Part shown: in pieces, positions 44,401-56,797 of the stretch | Position numbering within the stretch: position 1 is the first letter of the stretch | How the letters are laid out: every line of letters begins with the position of its first letter | Origin: Microcebus murinus | Lineage: Eukaryota > Chordata > Mammalia > Primates > Cheirogaleidae | Direction: 5' to 3' | NCBI RefSeq assembly: GCF_040939455.1 | Contig: NC_134104.1 | Coordinates: 143,008,501 to 143,072,500 of the forward strand | DNA: 64,000 nt | The notes under the pieces: generated by a model | The model's input: the letters and a program-made list of their open reading frames with translations, nothing else | The model's database searches: none | What the model was told of the DNA's origin: nothing | Translations under genes and position numbers: made by a program

Positions 44401-45300
44401 CAGTATTTGAAATTTAGATTGTCATATGTCTCATATTTTGTCATCAATGCTATGCAGGATTTACACAACATACTAGCAAACTTCTATCTCTGGCAGAATT
44501 TAAAATACCATTAAATATATATTATATTTACAATTTGGAAGAAACTGTCTTGGACTATTATTTCATTAGTCTAACAGATTATTGATAGTTTTCTGAACAT
44601 CCTTTATAATAATGATTTGTATGGATTTTAACTTATTCTTAGGTAAGCTTTAGTAACTCTCATTTTTTCTAGTAAAGCATGCATATTAATTATATCATAA
44701 TTTTGAATATAAGTTTCCAAGTAGTACAATTTTTTATTTCATTTTTTATTTAATGTTTCATTTTCTAACATTGTGATCCAAAGAATATTTTCTGCATTAT
44801 TTCTATTTTGGAGAATTTGTGGCAGATTTCACTTTTGCCATTAGTTAGATTTTATAAATTTTCCATAATACTTGAAAAGGAAGTAGATGCTCTTCTTTTA
44901 CATTACAAAGGCTAATAAAAATACCCATTACATCTGTATTATTAAGTATATAACTTATACTTTTATAGCCTTACTTATTTTTGTTCTACATGATCTATCA
45001 AGAACCAAAAGATGTGAAATGTGGTTTTTACTATTTGCTTTCTTTCTCCTTTTGAATTTGCTAGAATTTTTGCTTTATGAAATTTGATTTTTTTAAAATT
45101 TGACACAGAAATCATGAAAGATTAGATGTTCTTTGTGATCATGACTGTATTGTTTTTGTTGTTGTTTCATAGTTTAAAGCTTGATTTTAAATATTAGTAT
45201 CTCAACATTTTCTTTCTCTTAATGTGCATTTGTCTGATTTTTACCAACAATTGCATTTTTAACCTTTTATGGTTAAAACTTGATGGGTCATTTTATATTT
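44401..45300 (-). mobile_element. Ancient HAL1/L1-like ORF2 region, minus strand
   Basis: 'CATTTTCTAACATTGTGATCCAAAGAATATTTTCTGC', 'TTTTGCCATTAGTTAGATTTTATAAATTTTCC' and 'TCTTAATGTGCATTTGTCTG' loosely match the antisense endonuclease region of HAL1 or L1ME elements. Very diverged; limits uncertain. Confidence 0.5.
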
Positions 45301-45304
45301 ATAT

Positions 45305-45570
45305 GTTTTGGTGGCTCATGTCTGTAATAAGAGCAGTTTGAGAGGCCGAGGTAGAAGGATCACTGGAGGCCAGGAGTTTGAGACCAGCCTGAGCAATATA
45401 GTGAGACCCCACTATGAAAAATAGAAAAATTAGTCCCACCTACTTAGGAAGCTGAGGCAGGAGGATCACTTGAGCCAAGGAATTTGAAGTCGTAGTGAAC
45501 TATGATGATGACACCGTATTCTACCCCAGGCAAGAGAGCAAGATCCTGTTTCAAAAAAGAAAAGAAAATA
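45305..45570 (+). repeat. Alu SINE, old, with right-arm deletion
   Basis: 'TTTTGGTGGCTCATGTCTGTAATAAGAGC', 'GGCCAGGAGTTTGAGACCAGCCTGAGCAATATAGTGAGACC', linker 'AAAAATAGAAAAATTAG', then directly 'TCCCACCTACTTAGG'. About 30 bp that normally start the right arm are missing. AluJ-like age. Confidence 0.87.
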
Positions 45571-46480
45571 TCCTTGAATTATGACCTAATTGAATAACAT
45601 TTTGCCATCATAAGCTACTTTATTCTATTTATTTTATTTATGCCAGTTCTGTATGATTTCTATCATTCTATTTGACACTTTCCTTACTTTTTTTTAATGT
45701 TTCCTCCCATTGTTACAGTTATTTTTAGTTTTATGTTTACACCTCAGTACCACACAGAATGCTTTCTTCACCTTAAAAATTATGACCTTGTATGACCTCT
45801 CTATAGGCACTCTCCACCAATCCTTAGAGGTTTGCCTTTTTCATAATGTCGTATCAATTGAATCATATAGTATGCAGTCTGTGGTGTCTGATTTATTTCA
45901 TTTAGCAAAATATATTTAAAATCCATACATGTTGGAGGGTGAATCAATAACTCACCCCTTTTTATTGCTGAGTGAATTTCATTGATATATCAATGTATCA
46001 CAATTTGTTTACCTATGCTTCTGCTGAAGGACATCTGAGATGTTTTCAGTGTTTGTCAAATATGAATAAAGCTGCTCTAAACATCCACATACATAATTTG
46101 CATGAACATAACTTTTTAGTTTGTCTTCAGTAAATACCTCGGAGTGGGATTGCTGGGTCATATGGTAAGCGTATGTTGAACTTTGTAAGAAAATGCCAAA
46201 ATGTTTTCCAAAGTGCCTGAGCCATTTTGCATGCTCATCAGCAAGGAATGAGCAGCCCTATTGCTTGCCAACATTTGGTATTGTGAGATTTGGGATTACT
46301 GTTATTTTATCTATTCTAATAGATGTATAGTGGTATTATAATGTAATTTTACTTTGCGTTTTCTTCGTGACTAGTTATAATGAGTGTCTTTTCATGTAAT
46401 AATTGTCATCTTCTTTAGTGAAAGGTCTGTTCAGACATTTGGCCCATTGCTCTAATTGGATAGTATATGTTTGTATTTTT

Positions 46481-49400
46481 TTAACATAAATTTATGGGTA
46501 CAAGTGCAGTTGCATTAAATGGATGTATTGCCTAGCAGTAAAGTCTGGGCTTTTAGTGTAGCAATCACATGAATAGTGTACATTGTATGCATTATGTAAT
46601 TTCTTGTCCCTCACTCTTATCCTACCCTTCTCACCCTTCTCAATCACCAGTGTCAATTATTCCATTCTCTATGTCCATTTGTACATATTATAATATGTAG
46701 CCACCTCTTACAAGTGAGAACATGCAGTATTTGACTTTCTGTTTCTGAGTTATTTCACTTAAGATAATGGCCTCAAGTTCCACCCACGTTGTTGAAGAAG
46801 ACATGATTTCATTAGTTTGTATCACACACATGTACCACATTTACTTTATCCAGTTTAGAGAAATACTTAGGTTGATTTCATATTTCTACTATTGTGAGTA
46901 GTGCTGTGATAAACATACCAGTGCAGACATCTTTATGGTATAATGTGTACTTTTCTTTTGAGCATATACTCAGTTGTTCTGGATCAAATGGTAGTTCTAG
47001 TTTTAGTTCTTTGAGAAATATCTGTATTGTTTCCATAAAGGTTGCAGTAATTTATATTCCCATCAACAGTGTATAAGCATCCCCTTTTCTATGTATCCTC
47101 AACAGTATCTGTTATTTTTGTGACTTTTTAATAATGCCATTCTGACTGGTATATGATGGTATCTCATTGTGGTTTTAATTTGCATTTCTGTGATGATTAG
47201 TGATGTTGAGAATTTTTTCATATACCTATTGGCCATTTGCAAGTCTTCTTTTCAAAAATGTCCATTCATGTCTGTTCCCCACTTTTTAATGGATTTCTTG
47301 GTGTTTTTTTGTTATTGTTGAGTTGTTTGAGGTCCTCGTAGATTCTAGATAGTAGTCATTTGTCAGATACATAGGTTGCAAGTATTTTCTCCCATTCTGT
47401 CAGTTGTCTGTTCACTCTATTGATCATTTCTTTTGCTATGAAGAAGTTTTTTGCTTCAATTATTTCTTCAAATAGACTTTTAAAAATTTTTTGCTTTTTG
47501 TTCTCTCTTGTAAATACCTATGATTCATATATTTGCATGCTTAATGTAGTCCCATAGTTCTCCAAGGCTTTGCTCAATTTTTAAAATCATTTTTTTTCAT
47601 TTCTTTAACTGACTAGATTAATTTGAAAGACCTGTCTACAAGTTCTGAGATTCATTTTTCTGCTTGGTATAGCCTATTGTTTCAGCTTTTGATTGTATTT
47701 TTAATATCCTCCATAAATTTTTCATTTCTAAAAGTTCTGTTTGGTTTTACTTTAGACTATCTATCTCTTTGATAAATTTTTCATTCATATGCTGAATTGA
47801 TTTTCTGATTTCTTTGTATTGGTTTTATGATTTCTCTTTTATCTCATTGAGCTTCTTTATAATCAATATTTTGAATTCTTTATCTGGCAGTTGAGAAATT
47901 TCATTTTGGTTAGGATCCATGCTAGAGAGCTAGTGTGATACTTTGGAGATGTCATAACATTCTATTTTTTCATACTGCCAGAATTGTTATGCTGGTTCCT
48001 TCTCATCTGGAGAAACTGTCACTTCTTATTTTTGAATTTGCTTTCATTTGGATGGGACTCTGTTTTCCACTTGAGGGGTTGACTGTAATGTATGCTCAGT
48101 AGAGTCATCGGCTTTGCTTCTGGGTACTTTCAGAGGCCAAAGCTCTGTATAAACTCCTAGGTTATAGATAGCCTTAGTGTGGTGGTTTTCTCAATTGCCA
48201 GATGTAGTAGCAGTGTAGTGGGCATGTGATTAGTTTCTTGGCCTTTTGCAGAGGTGGGGAGGCAGTGGTCTGGTAAAGCCTATCTTGTTAGCACATGTGT
48301 CAGCAGGTTTTATGTTGGATTGCGCAGTTCAACCTCCAGGCCTGTAGGTGGCACTTGGCAGGTAACAGCTGGCTGTAGCAGTAGCAGCAGTGTATGTGTT
48401 TGATTTTGGTTTACCTGGAAAAGCTCTGCAGTCCCTCAGGCCCTGGACTGGTCTATGGGACACACAGCAACCTGGTCTTCACAAAGCTGGGTGGAGCTGG
48501 ACTGGGCCAGCACACCTCCATGCCCTGCAAAGCCACGTACAGACACCAGACCTGATGGAGATGGCAGAGGAGTGGGATAGACTCTGCCAAATATTTTTGT
48601 TTACAAATAGCCTCACCGTGGTGTCTTTCTCAAATGCCAGTTCTAACAGTAAAGTATAGGCGAGTGAGGGGGCTCAAGTCCTCCTCAGGAGCTGGAGTGT
48701 TGTGGGCATTTATGCTGAGGTCTCTCCAGGCTTTTCTTCTTAATTAGTGCTGTGCATTTGTGTCAGCAGACGTTGCAATGGGCTGTGCAGGTTGACCTCC
48801 CAGCCAGTAGGTGGCACTTGCAAGAGGGAGCCAGCTGCAATGGTGGCAGTAGGATTTACACTTGACCTTTGTTAACCAGGAGTAAAACTGGGATGACCCA
48901 GGCAATGCGCATGGCTGTGGAACTCCCAAGAGGGCCTGTCCCATGTTCTGTCATCAAGGTTGGGGCAGGCAAAACTGGGGTGGGGCTGGGTCAGGCAAGC
49001 CTGTGTTCAGGCTCCTCAATGGTGGGTGCAAGCGCCAGCCACGATGGGGATAGGAAGGCTGTTCTCAGGCCACTGGGACAACATCCCAGGGAGTGGTGGA
49101 GGCACCTCTGCTGTGCCAAAGGGCCCACGCAGGGAAGAGGGGTGGCCCTGGCTCCATAGCCTAGCAGGCAGTAACAGGACCCACTTAGTTCCCATACCCT
49201 TGACCTGGTGGGTCTCCTGCCCATGGCCTGCAATGGCAGCAAGGCTAAACAGCCAGGTGAGTCCCAAGCAGTCTGTGCTCAGGTAGCAAAACTGCCCCAG
49301 GCCACAAGACTCCCTGCCCAGGACTGAAACAAAGACTGCCCCAGGCCACACTCCTCCTGGTCCAGACCTATGAGAAGAGGGCTGCCCAATTCCCAGGTGC

Positions 49401-49968
49401 TGCACCACAAACTCACTCTACGCGGTCCTCTCAGTTCTGGCCATAGGGGCTTCTACCGTTCTAGATATTAGATTGCAAATTTCAGTTCAGAACCTCGTCC
49501 AGCCTGTGACTGCAGCCGCTGTTGGCTGGCAGATTTTCACTCATCCCTTATGAGTCAGCATAAAGAATGAGCTCCTTCTACATATGCCAGGGTCTGATAG
49601 CATATGCAAAGCACTCCTCAATGTCACACCTTCTCACAGACTCCCCACAACTCCCTAATCTGATCCAGGGCTGGATAGGGTCAAGAAGGTACGCCATGGC
49701 CTGGATTGCCTGGCTCCCCAGTGGGAGAGATAGTCTGTCCCCTCTCTTGCCCTGAACACTCAGTTTCAGTCAGACACAGTGTGAGCCGCTGCCCTCAGCA
49801 CCATTTAAAGTATCTGAAGTTTCATGCACTTTTTTTCTTTTGAGCTCAGGTGTTCCTTCTTGAATAAAAGCCCACAGTGTGACTCTATACACACTATTTT
49901 GCTATTTCCAAGTGGGCGAGGCAGGCTAACAAAGGCTCTGATTCACCATCTTGGGGGAAAAAAAAAGC
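46481..49968 (-). mobile_element. LINE-1 with intact 5' and 3' ends but large internal deletion
   Basis: TGTATTTTT flanks the element (46472-46480 and 49969-49977). From its 3' end it contains the A-tail and 3' UTR (from 46481), and the ORF2 C-terminal region to about 47455. It then jumps straight to L1 5' UTR sequence: an AT-rich part to about 48100, then a GC-rich part to 49960, ending at the 5' start CCCCCAAGATGGTGAATCAG on the minus strand. ORF1 and about two thirds of ORF2 are absent. Frames on both strands at 48390-49408 are artefacts of the GC-rich 5' UTR. Confidence 0.75.
48300..49450 (-). promoter_or_regulatory. GC-rich L1 5' UTR (former internal promoter)
   Basis: Within the internally deleted L1, this is the most GC-rich kilobase of the window, with CAG/GGC-rich imperfect repeats ('GTAGGTGGCACTTG' at about 48344 and 48809). 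L1 5' UTRs carry an internal Pol II promoter. CpG sites are few, as expected after long methylation-driven decay, so activity today is doubtful. Confidence 0.55.
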
Positions 49969-51142
49969 TGTATTTTTAATATTGAGTTGTAAGTGTTCTT
50001 TATATATTCTTGATACAAGTACTTCATCAGACATATGACTTACAAATATATTTTTCAGTCTGTATATTGCCTTTTAATTCTGTTAAAGATATCATTGGAA
50101 AAGCAAAAGTTTTTAATTTTGAAAAAGCATAATTTATCATATTTTCTTTTATGGGTCATTCCTTTGATGTATTATCTAAAAGTTCATTGCCAAACTTAAG
50201 TTCACACATTTTCGCGTATGTTTTTTCTAGAGGTTTTATAATTTTATCTTTTACATTGAGGTTTGTGATTCACTTTTAGTTCATCTTTGTATGAAATGTG
50301 AGGTAAGCAACAAGGATTTTTTTACATAGAGTTATCCAATTATATCAACACTACATGTGTAAATGACTGTCCTTTTGTATTGCTTTCATTCCTTTATCAA
50401 AAGAAGAGTTGATTGCATTTTTGTGGGTACATTTCTGGGATGCCCCTTCTGTTCCATTGATCTGTGTGTCTATTCTTTTACCACAATAACACTGTCTTGA
50501 TTACTATGATTGATACTAGTCTTGAAATCAGGTAATTTGAGTCCACAAACATTGCTTCCATTTCTCAGAATGATTTTGACTACTCTAGCCCCTATATATT
50601 TCCATATAAATTTTAGGATCAGCTTGTCAGTATCTACCAAAATTTGATTCGATTTTCATTGGGATTTTGGTCAATCTATTGATCAAATTAGACTGACATC
50701 TTACTAGCATTGGCTCGTTCAATTTGTTAATATGATATACGTCTCTATTTATTTAGAACTTTGATTTTTAAATTTTTTATTTTTAATTATTATGGGTATA
50801 TGATAGTTATATATGTTTATAGGGTACTTGTGAGGTTTTGATAAAGGCATACAATGTGATTTAATCAAATCAGGGTAATTAGGGAATCCATCACCTCAGG
50901 CATTTATAATTTCTTTGTTTTAGAAATATTACAGTTCCACTCTTTTAGTTATTTAAAAGTACACCCTAACTTATTGTTATTATAATTATAGTCACTTTGT
51001 TGTGCTATCAAATATTATTCATTCTATCTAACCATATTTTTGTACCCATTAACCATCCCTACTTTATCCCCCTCCCAATTACCCTTCCCAGCCTCTAGTA
51101 ACCATCATTCTATACTCTGTCTCCATGAGATCAATTGTTTTT

Positions 51143-52139
51143 TTTTTTTTAATTTTTTTTTATTTTGGCATATTATGGGGTAACAGATTTTAAGGTTTCA
51201 ATAAATGCCCATTTCCCCCCTCCCCCCAAAAGTCTGAGTCTCCATCATGACCATCCCTCAGATGGTGCACATCTCACTTATTATGTATGTATATACCCAC
51301 CCCCCTCCCCCCTCCCCCCTCCCACCTGCCCAATACCCTATTACTGTAGTACCTATGTGTCCACTTAGGTGCTACTCAGTTAATACCAGTTTTCTGGAGA
51401 ATATATCTGGTGCTTGTTTTTCCATTCTTGGGATACTTCACTTAGTAGTATGGGTTCCAGCTCTAACCAGGAAAATATAAGATGTGCTAAATCACCATTG
51501 TTTCTTAGAGCTGAATAGTACTCCATGGTATACATATACCACATTTTATTAATCCATTCTTGGATTGATGGGCACTTGGGCTGTTTCCACAGCCTTGCAA
51601 TTATGAATTGTGCTGCTATAAACATTCGAGTGCAGGTGTCTTTTTTGTAGAGTGTCACTGGATCATTTGGGTAGATGCCCAGCAATGGGATTGCTGGATC
51701 AAATGGTAGATTCACTTGTATCGCTTTAAGGTATCTCCATATTGCTTTCCACAGAGGTTGAACTAGTTTGCAGTCCCACCAGCAGTGTAGGAGTGTTCCT
51801 CTCTCTCCGCAACCACGCCAGCATTTATTGTTTGGAGATTTTTTGATAAAGGCCATTCTCACTGGGGTTAAGTGATATCTCATTGTGGTTTTGATTTGCA
51901 TTTCCCTGATGATTAGAGATGTTGAGCATTTCTTCATATGTTTGTTGGCCATTCTTCTGTCTTCTTTAGAAAAATTTCTGTTCAAGTCTTTTGCCCACTT
52001 TTTAATGGGGTTATTTGATTTTTTCTTCCTAATTTTCGTGAGTTCTAAGTTTATTCTAGTTATCAGTCCCTTATCGGATGCATAGGATGCAAAAATTTTC
52101 TCCCATTCTGTAGGTTGTCTGTTTACTTTCATGACTATT
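51143..52139 (-). mobile_element. Young 5'-truncated LINE-1, lemur type (~1 kb)
   Basis: TCAATTGTTTTT occurs at 51131-51142 and 52140-52151, a perfect 12-bp target duplication. From its 3' end: T-rich tail, 'TTTTGGCATATTATGGGG', the C-rich strand of the G-rich tract (51298-51324), 3' UTR, then the last third of ORF2 in an uninterrupted frame. It is inserted into the 3' part of the L1 at 50769-56498. One of the youngest L1s in the window. Confidence 0.93.
51380..52132 (-). pseudogene. LINE-1 ORF2 C-terminal fragment, open frame of 250 codons
   Basis: In intact L1s, ORF2 encodes an endonuclease-reverse transcriptase that nicks target DNA and copies L1 RNA into it. Here only the C-terminal part survives: the region after the RT ('[19 protein letters not shown]', residues ~44-62) and the C-terminal CX3CX7HX4C motif (C104, C108, H116, C121). 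It then ends in '[18 protein letters not shown]' and a natural stop. Endonuclease, RT catalytic residues, start codon context and promoter are all absent through 5' truncation, so it is not a functional gene. The lack of stops or frameshifts over 250 codons points to a recent insertion. Confidence 0.9.
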
Positions 52140-54529
52140 TCAATTGTTTTTAATATTTAAATCTCACATATGAGTGAGAAATGCAAGATTTGTCTTTCTG
52201 TGCTTGGCTTATTTCATTTAACATAATGTTTTTCTGCTCCATCCATGTTGTTACAAATGGCAGGATTTCATTCTTTTTGTGGCTATACAATATTCCATGT
52301 ATGTATGTACCAAATTTCTTTATCCATTGATCCCTTAATGAACACTTAGATTGATTCCAAATCTTGGCTATTGTGAATAGTGCTGCAAATAAACATGGGA
52401 GTGTGGATACCTTTTTGATACACTGGTTTCTCCTCTTTTGGAGGAGATATATGCTCAGCAGTGGGAGTGCTGGGACATATGGTAGTTTTATTTTTAGTTT
52501 TTTTGAGGAACCCTCCATACTATTCTATAAAGTGATTGCACTAATTTATATTCCCACCAAAAGTTTTCTAGGGTTTGCCTCTCTCCACATCTTCTTCAGT
52601 ATTTGTTACTGCCTATCTTTTCCATAAAAGCCATTTTAACCAGGATGAAATGATATCTTATTGTTGTTTTGATTAGCATTTCTTTGATTAATGATGTTGA
52701 GCATTTTTTCATTTACCTGTTGGCCATTTGTATGTCTTCTTATGAGAAATGTGTATTTAGATTCATCGCTCATTTTGTAATCAGATTATTTGAGTTTTTT
52801 TCTATTGAGTTGTTGGAGCTCTTTATATATTCCAGCTATTAATCCTTTGTCAGACAGGTCGTTTACAAATACTTTTTTTCTTTCTGTGGGTTGTGTATTC
52901 TCTACTGTGATTGTTTCCTTTACTGTGCAGAGCTTTTTAGCTTGATGTGATCCTATTTGTCCAATTTTGCTTTGATTGACTGTGCTTTGGATATTTCTCA
53001 AGAGGTTCTTGCCTAGGCCTGAAGCATTTCTCCACTGTTTTCTTTTAGTAGTTTCATAGTTTCAGGTCTTAAATTTAAGTCTTTAAGCCATTTTGACTTG
53101 ATTTTAGTATATGGTAAGAGATAAGGGTCTAGTTTCATTCTTCTGCATATGGATATCCAGTTTTCTCAGCACCATTTTTTGAAGAGAGACTGTCTTTTCC
53201 CCACCAGATGTTCTTAGCACCTTTGTTGAAGATAAGCTCACTATAGATGGGTAGATTTATTTCTCGGATCTCTATTCTGTTCCATTGATCTAAATGTCTG
53301 TTTTTATGCCAGTATCATGCTATTTTGGTTACTATACCTCTGTAGTATAATTTGAAGTCAGGTAATGTTATTCTTTCAGTTTTGTTCTTTTTGTTCATGA
53401 CAGCTTTGGCTATTCTGAGTCTTTTGTAGTTCCATATAAATTTTAGGAATTTTTTTTCTATTTTTGAAAAAGATGCCATTGGTATTTTGATGGAAATTGC
53501 ATTCAGTCTATAGATTGCTTTGGTTATTATTGACATTTTAAGACTATTGATTCATCCAATCCCTGAGCATGGAATATCTTTTCATTTTTTTGTGTCTTTG
53601 TCAATTTCCTTCATTAGTGCTTTATATTAATAATTTTTATTATAGAGATCTTTTACTTCTTTGGTTAAGTTTATTCCTAGCTATTTTATTTATAGCTATT
53701 GTAAATGGGATTACTTTCTTGGTTTCTTTTTCATATTGTTTACTGTTGGCATACAGAAATGCTGGTAACTTTTGTATGTTGATTTTGTATCCTACAACTT
53801 TATTGAATTTTCCTATCAGTTCTAGTAGTTTTTTTATGGAGTCTGTAGGTTTCTGTAGCTGTGGGATCATATTGTCTGAATACAAGGATAATTTGACTTC
53901 TTCCTTTCCAATTTGGATGTCCTTTATTTCTTTCTCTTATCTGGTTGCTCTAGCTAGAATTTCCAGTATTATGTTGAATAACAATGGTAAAAGTGGACAT
54001 GCTTGCCTTGTTCCACATCTTAAATGAAATGCTTTTATCTTTTCCCTATTCTGTATGATACTAGCTGTGAGTCTGTCATATATGGCTTTTATCATGTTGA
54101 GATAAGTTTCTTCTATACACAGTTTTTTGAGAGTTTTTATCATGACGTGATGTTGAATTTTAACAATGCTTTTTCAGCATCATTGAGATAATCATATGGT
54201 TTTTGTCCTTCATTCTGTTGATATGACATATCATATTCATTGATTTGTGTATATTGAACCATGCTTGCATCCCTAGGATGAATCCCACTTGATCATGATG
54301 AATAATCTTTTAAATGTGTTGTTGACTTCAGTTTGCTAATATTTTGTTGATGATTGGTGCATTTGTATTCTTCAGAGATATTGGCCTACAGTTTTCTTTT
54401 TTTGTTGTCTTTGGTTTTGTATCAGAGTGATATAGGCCTCCTAGGATGAGATTGAGAGCATTCCCTCTTCTTAAATTTTTTGTAATAGTTTAAGTAGGAT
54501 TAGTAGTTCTTCTGTGTTTTTTTAAATTT

Positions 54530-54724
54530 TATAATAGATTTTATTGATTTGGGAGAGTGGTTAGTAAATGGTAGATGAGGATGTAAAAAGTTTTGCTGTG
54601 GAAAAGACCAAAGAAACAAGGACTAGATGCTAATGGAAATGATGCAGGAGAGAGGGTAACCAAAGTATTAATGCTAAAGTTCTTGAGTGAGAAGAGATGG
54701 GGACCAGAGCAGAAATAGAAGGGT
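54530..54724 (-). repeat. Non-L1 patch, possibly LINE2-derived
   Basis: 'GGGAGAGTGGTTAGTAAATGG...', 'GCAGGAGAGAGGGTAACC' and 'GAGATGGGGACCAGAGCAGAAATAGAAGGGTTG' do not fit L1. They loosely resemble an antisense LINE2-type segment ('GATGGGATCCAGAGCACAAGTGGAGGGGTTGG'). It lies exactly where the host L1 lacks its endonuclease and ORF1. Confidence 0.4.
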
Positions 54725-54734
54725 TGATCTTTGT

Positions 54735-55304
54735 TTATTTTTTTTCAATTTTTTTTATTTCAGCATATTATGGGGTACAAATGTTTAGGTTATGTATATT
54801 GCCTTTGTCCCACTCAAGTCAAAGCTTCAAGCGTATCTATCCCCCAGATAGTGCACACTGCACCATTAGGTGTGAAAATACTCATGTCCTCCTCCCCCTC
54901 CCATCTGCCCAACACCCAATGAATGTCACTACTATATGTGCACTTAAGTGTTGATTAGTTAATACCAATTTGATGGTGAGTATAAGTGATACTTGTTTTT
55001 CCATTCTTGTGATACTTCATTTAGTAGAATGGGTTCCAGCTCTATCCAGGATAATACAAGAGGTGCTAGATCACCATTGTTTTTTGTGGCTGAGTAGAAT
55101 TCCATGGCATATATATACCACATTTTATTAATCTACTCATGTATTGATGGGCACTTGGGTTGTTTCCACATCTTTGCAACTGTGAATTGCGCTGCTATAA
55201 ACATTCTAGTGCAGATGTCTTTTTTATAGAATGTCTTTTGTTCTTTTGGATACATGCCCAGTAATGGGATTGCTGGATCAAATGGTAGCTCTACTTGTAG
55301 CTCT
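54735..55304 (-). mobile_element. 5'-truncated LINE-1 (older lemur-type subgroup)
   Basis: TTGATCTTTGT (54724-54734) and TTGATCATTGT (55305-55315) form a 10/11 target duplication. From the 3' end: T-rich tail, 'TTTCAGCATATTATGGGG', 3' UTR with a CCTCCCCCTCCCA tract, then the ORF2 C-terminus up to 'GAGCTACAAGTAGAGC' (minus strand). Its 3' UTR type matches the copies at 5313 and 36264. Confidence 0.88.
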
Positions 55305-55315
55305 TTGATCATTGT

Positions 55316-56498
55316 AGCCATATCAGCAAGCCCAGTAATACTGTGACTTTTGCAGACTTCCTGTGGTACCACAATGGCAGACTTGAGGAAGATATGGGAG
55401 AATTCCCTAGATCACCAGGCAAATTCTCTCACTCTCTTCCCTCACTTCTGTGCTGGGCTGCTGAACTTGAGGGAAGAGTGATGTGAGCCCTCCCTTGGGG
55501 CCACTGAAGCTAGAAGTGCACCAGGTCAAGCCTAAAGCCAGCCCAGTCTCAGTCAAAGCCCGTGGTGATTATTGCCTGGCTATCTGTGATGTTTATTTAA
55601 AGCCTAAGAAACTTTTAGTCAGCAATTGGTGAATCCTACCAGGACTGCATCCTTCCCGTAATAGCAGCATGATTTTTTATGGCCCAGGGTGGGTCTAGAA
55701 ATGCCATCCAGGAGCTAAGGCCTGGAATCAGAGGCTTTAGGGGTCTGTTTAGTACATTATTTTACTATAGCTAAGATGGTACCCAAGTTGCAAAACAAAG
55801 TGCTCTGAATTTTTCCCTTTCCTTTCCCATGTGAAAGAAGACTCTCACTGAGCTTTACTTCCTGGAGCTGGGAGAGGGGTGGTGACACAGGCACCGGCTT
55901 GGCTGCCACCGCTGGTATCTCCATGGGTCAGATGCACCCCAATTTCATTGGCTCTGAGCCAGCACAGCTGTAGGAATTGCTCACAGATCAAAAGTCTTTG
56001 TGGTCTGACTGCCTTATGTATTTATTCCAGGCCCCAGGCCACATTCTGTAATCCAGTGGTGGGGCTAGCCAGAACTCAGGTCTCAGGGCCGAGGATTTCC
56101 CTCTGTCTGGGCTTGTCTAAATGCTCCCTGCACGGATACCGGCATTGTTCTGTCCTGTGCTGTGTTCCCCTGTGCCAGAGTAGCACTGAATTCCAATGCA
56201 AAGTCCCACAATCACTTCACTTTCTCTCCCTTGAGCACACAGATTCTCTCTGCACTTGGTGTGCTGGTGCAGCACTGCCTGTGGATGGAGAAGAGGTGGC
56301 ATAGGCAATGCAAGACTGACTTTTCTGCCCTTTCAGTGCTTCATTCCTTAATATAATGTTAAAACCAGGCACTGTGATCTCGCACCTGATTTTTGGTTCT
56401 TCGGAAGGTGTTTCCTCATGTGGATAGGTGAATTTGGTGTTTGCACAAAGGGAGGATCACTAGAGGTTTCCATTAGGCCATCTTGCTCCGCTCCCTTC
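55316..56498 (-). promoter_or_regulatory. L1 5' UTR (former internal promoter), minus strand
   Basis: Moderately GC-rich sequence ending at 'GGCCATCTTGCTCCGCTCCC', the reverse of a typical L1M 5' start. It belongs to the L1 spanning 50769-56498. Overlapping frames at 55879-56356 are on the wrong strand or in the UTR and are not genes. Confidence 0.6.
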
Positions 56499-56666
56499 TA
56501 GACCTTTGATTTTGTTTCATAAGTGTCTTATAGTTTTCAGCATGCAGATTCTGCACGTGTTGATGTGGTTATACTTTGCCACATCATTATTTTAGCACTA
56601 TGATAATTAATATTGTTCTTTTTCTAGTACCAAGTTCCAATTGCATTTCACTAGCATAAAGAAATA

Positions 56667-56797
56667 TGATGAGTGAGATGTGCACCATCTGGGGGATGGT
56701 CATGCTGGAGACTCAGACTTGTTGGGGGAGGGAGAGAAATGGGCATTTATTGAAACCTTAAAATCTGTACCCCCATAATATGCTGAAATTAAAAAAA
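56667..56797 (+). mobile_element. Short young LINE-1 3' end
   Basis: Starts at 'TGATGAGTGAGATGTGCACC' in the 3' UTR and ends 'CCCCCATAATATGCTGAAATT' plus A-tail. AAAGAAATA flanks it at 56658-56666 and 56798-56806. About 120 nt of L1 are present. It is inserted in plus orientation into the minus-strand L1 host. Confidence 0.9.

Larger units (their letters stand above)
50769..56498 (-). mobile_element. LINE-1 (L1MA-like) with both ends, internally deleted and re-invaded
   Basis: Flanked by TAGAACTTTGATTTT (50754-50768) and TAGACCTTTGATTTT (56499-56513), a 14/15 target duplication. From the 3' end: tail and 3' UTR 50769-51130; ORF2 C-terminus to mid-RT 52150-54520, including broken frames with '[11 protein letters not shown]' and '[18 protein letters not shown]'; a foreign ~190 bp patch at 54530-54724; and 5' UTR 55316-56498, whose start reads GGGAGCGGAGCAAGATGGCC on the minus strand. 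ORF1 and the endonuclease are missing. Two later L1s are inserted at 51143-52139 and 54735-55304. Confidence 0.82.

Noticed and set aside
48390..49408. Cluster of overlapping frames on both strands (up to 130 codons)
   Set aside because: They lie in the GC-rich 5' UTR of an L1, where stop codons are rare in every frame; overlap on both strands argues against real coding.
53569..54027. 152-codon plus-strand frame rich in hydrophobic residues
   Set aside because: It is the antisense of L1 ORF2 reverse transcriptase sequence; such frames look membrane-like because of T-rich antisense codons.
55879..56304. 141-codon plus-strand frame
   Set aside because: It is antisense to the L1 5' UTR at 55316-56498.
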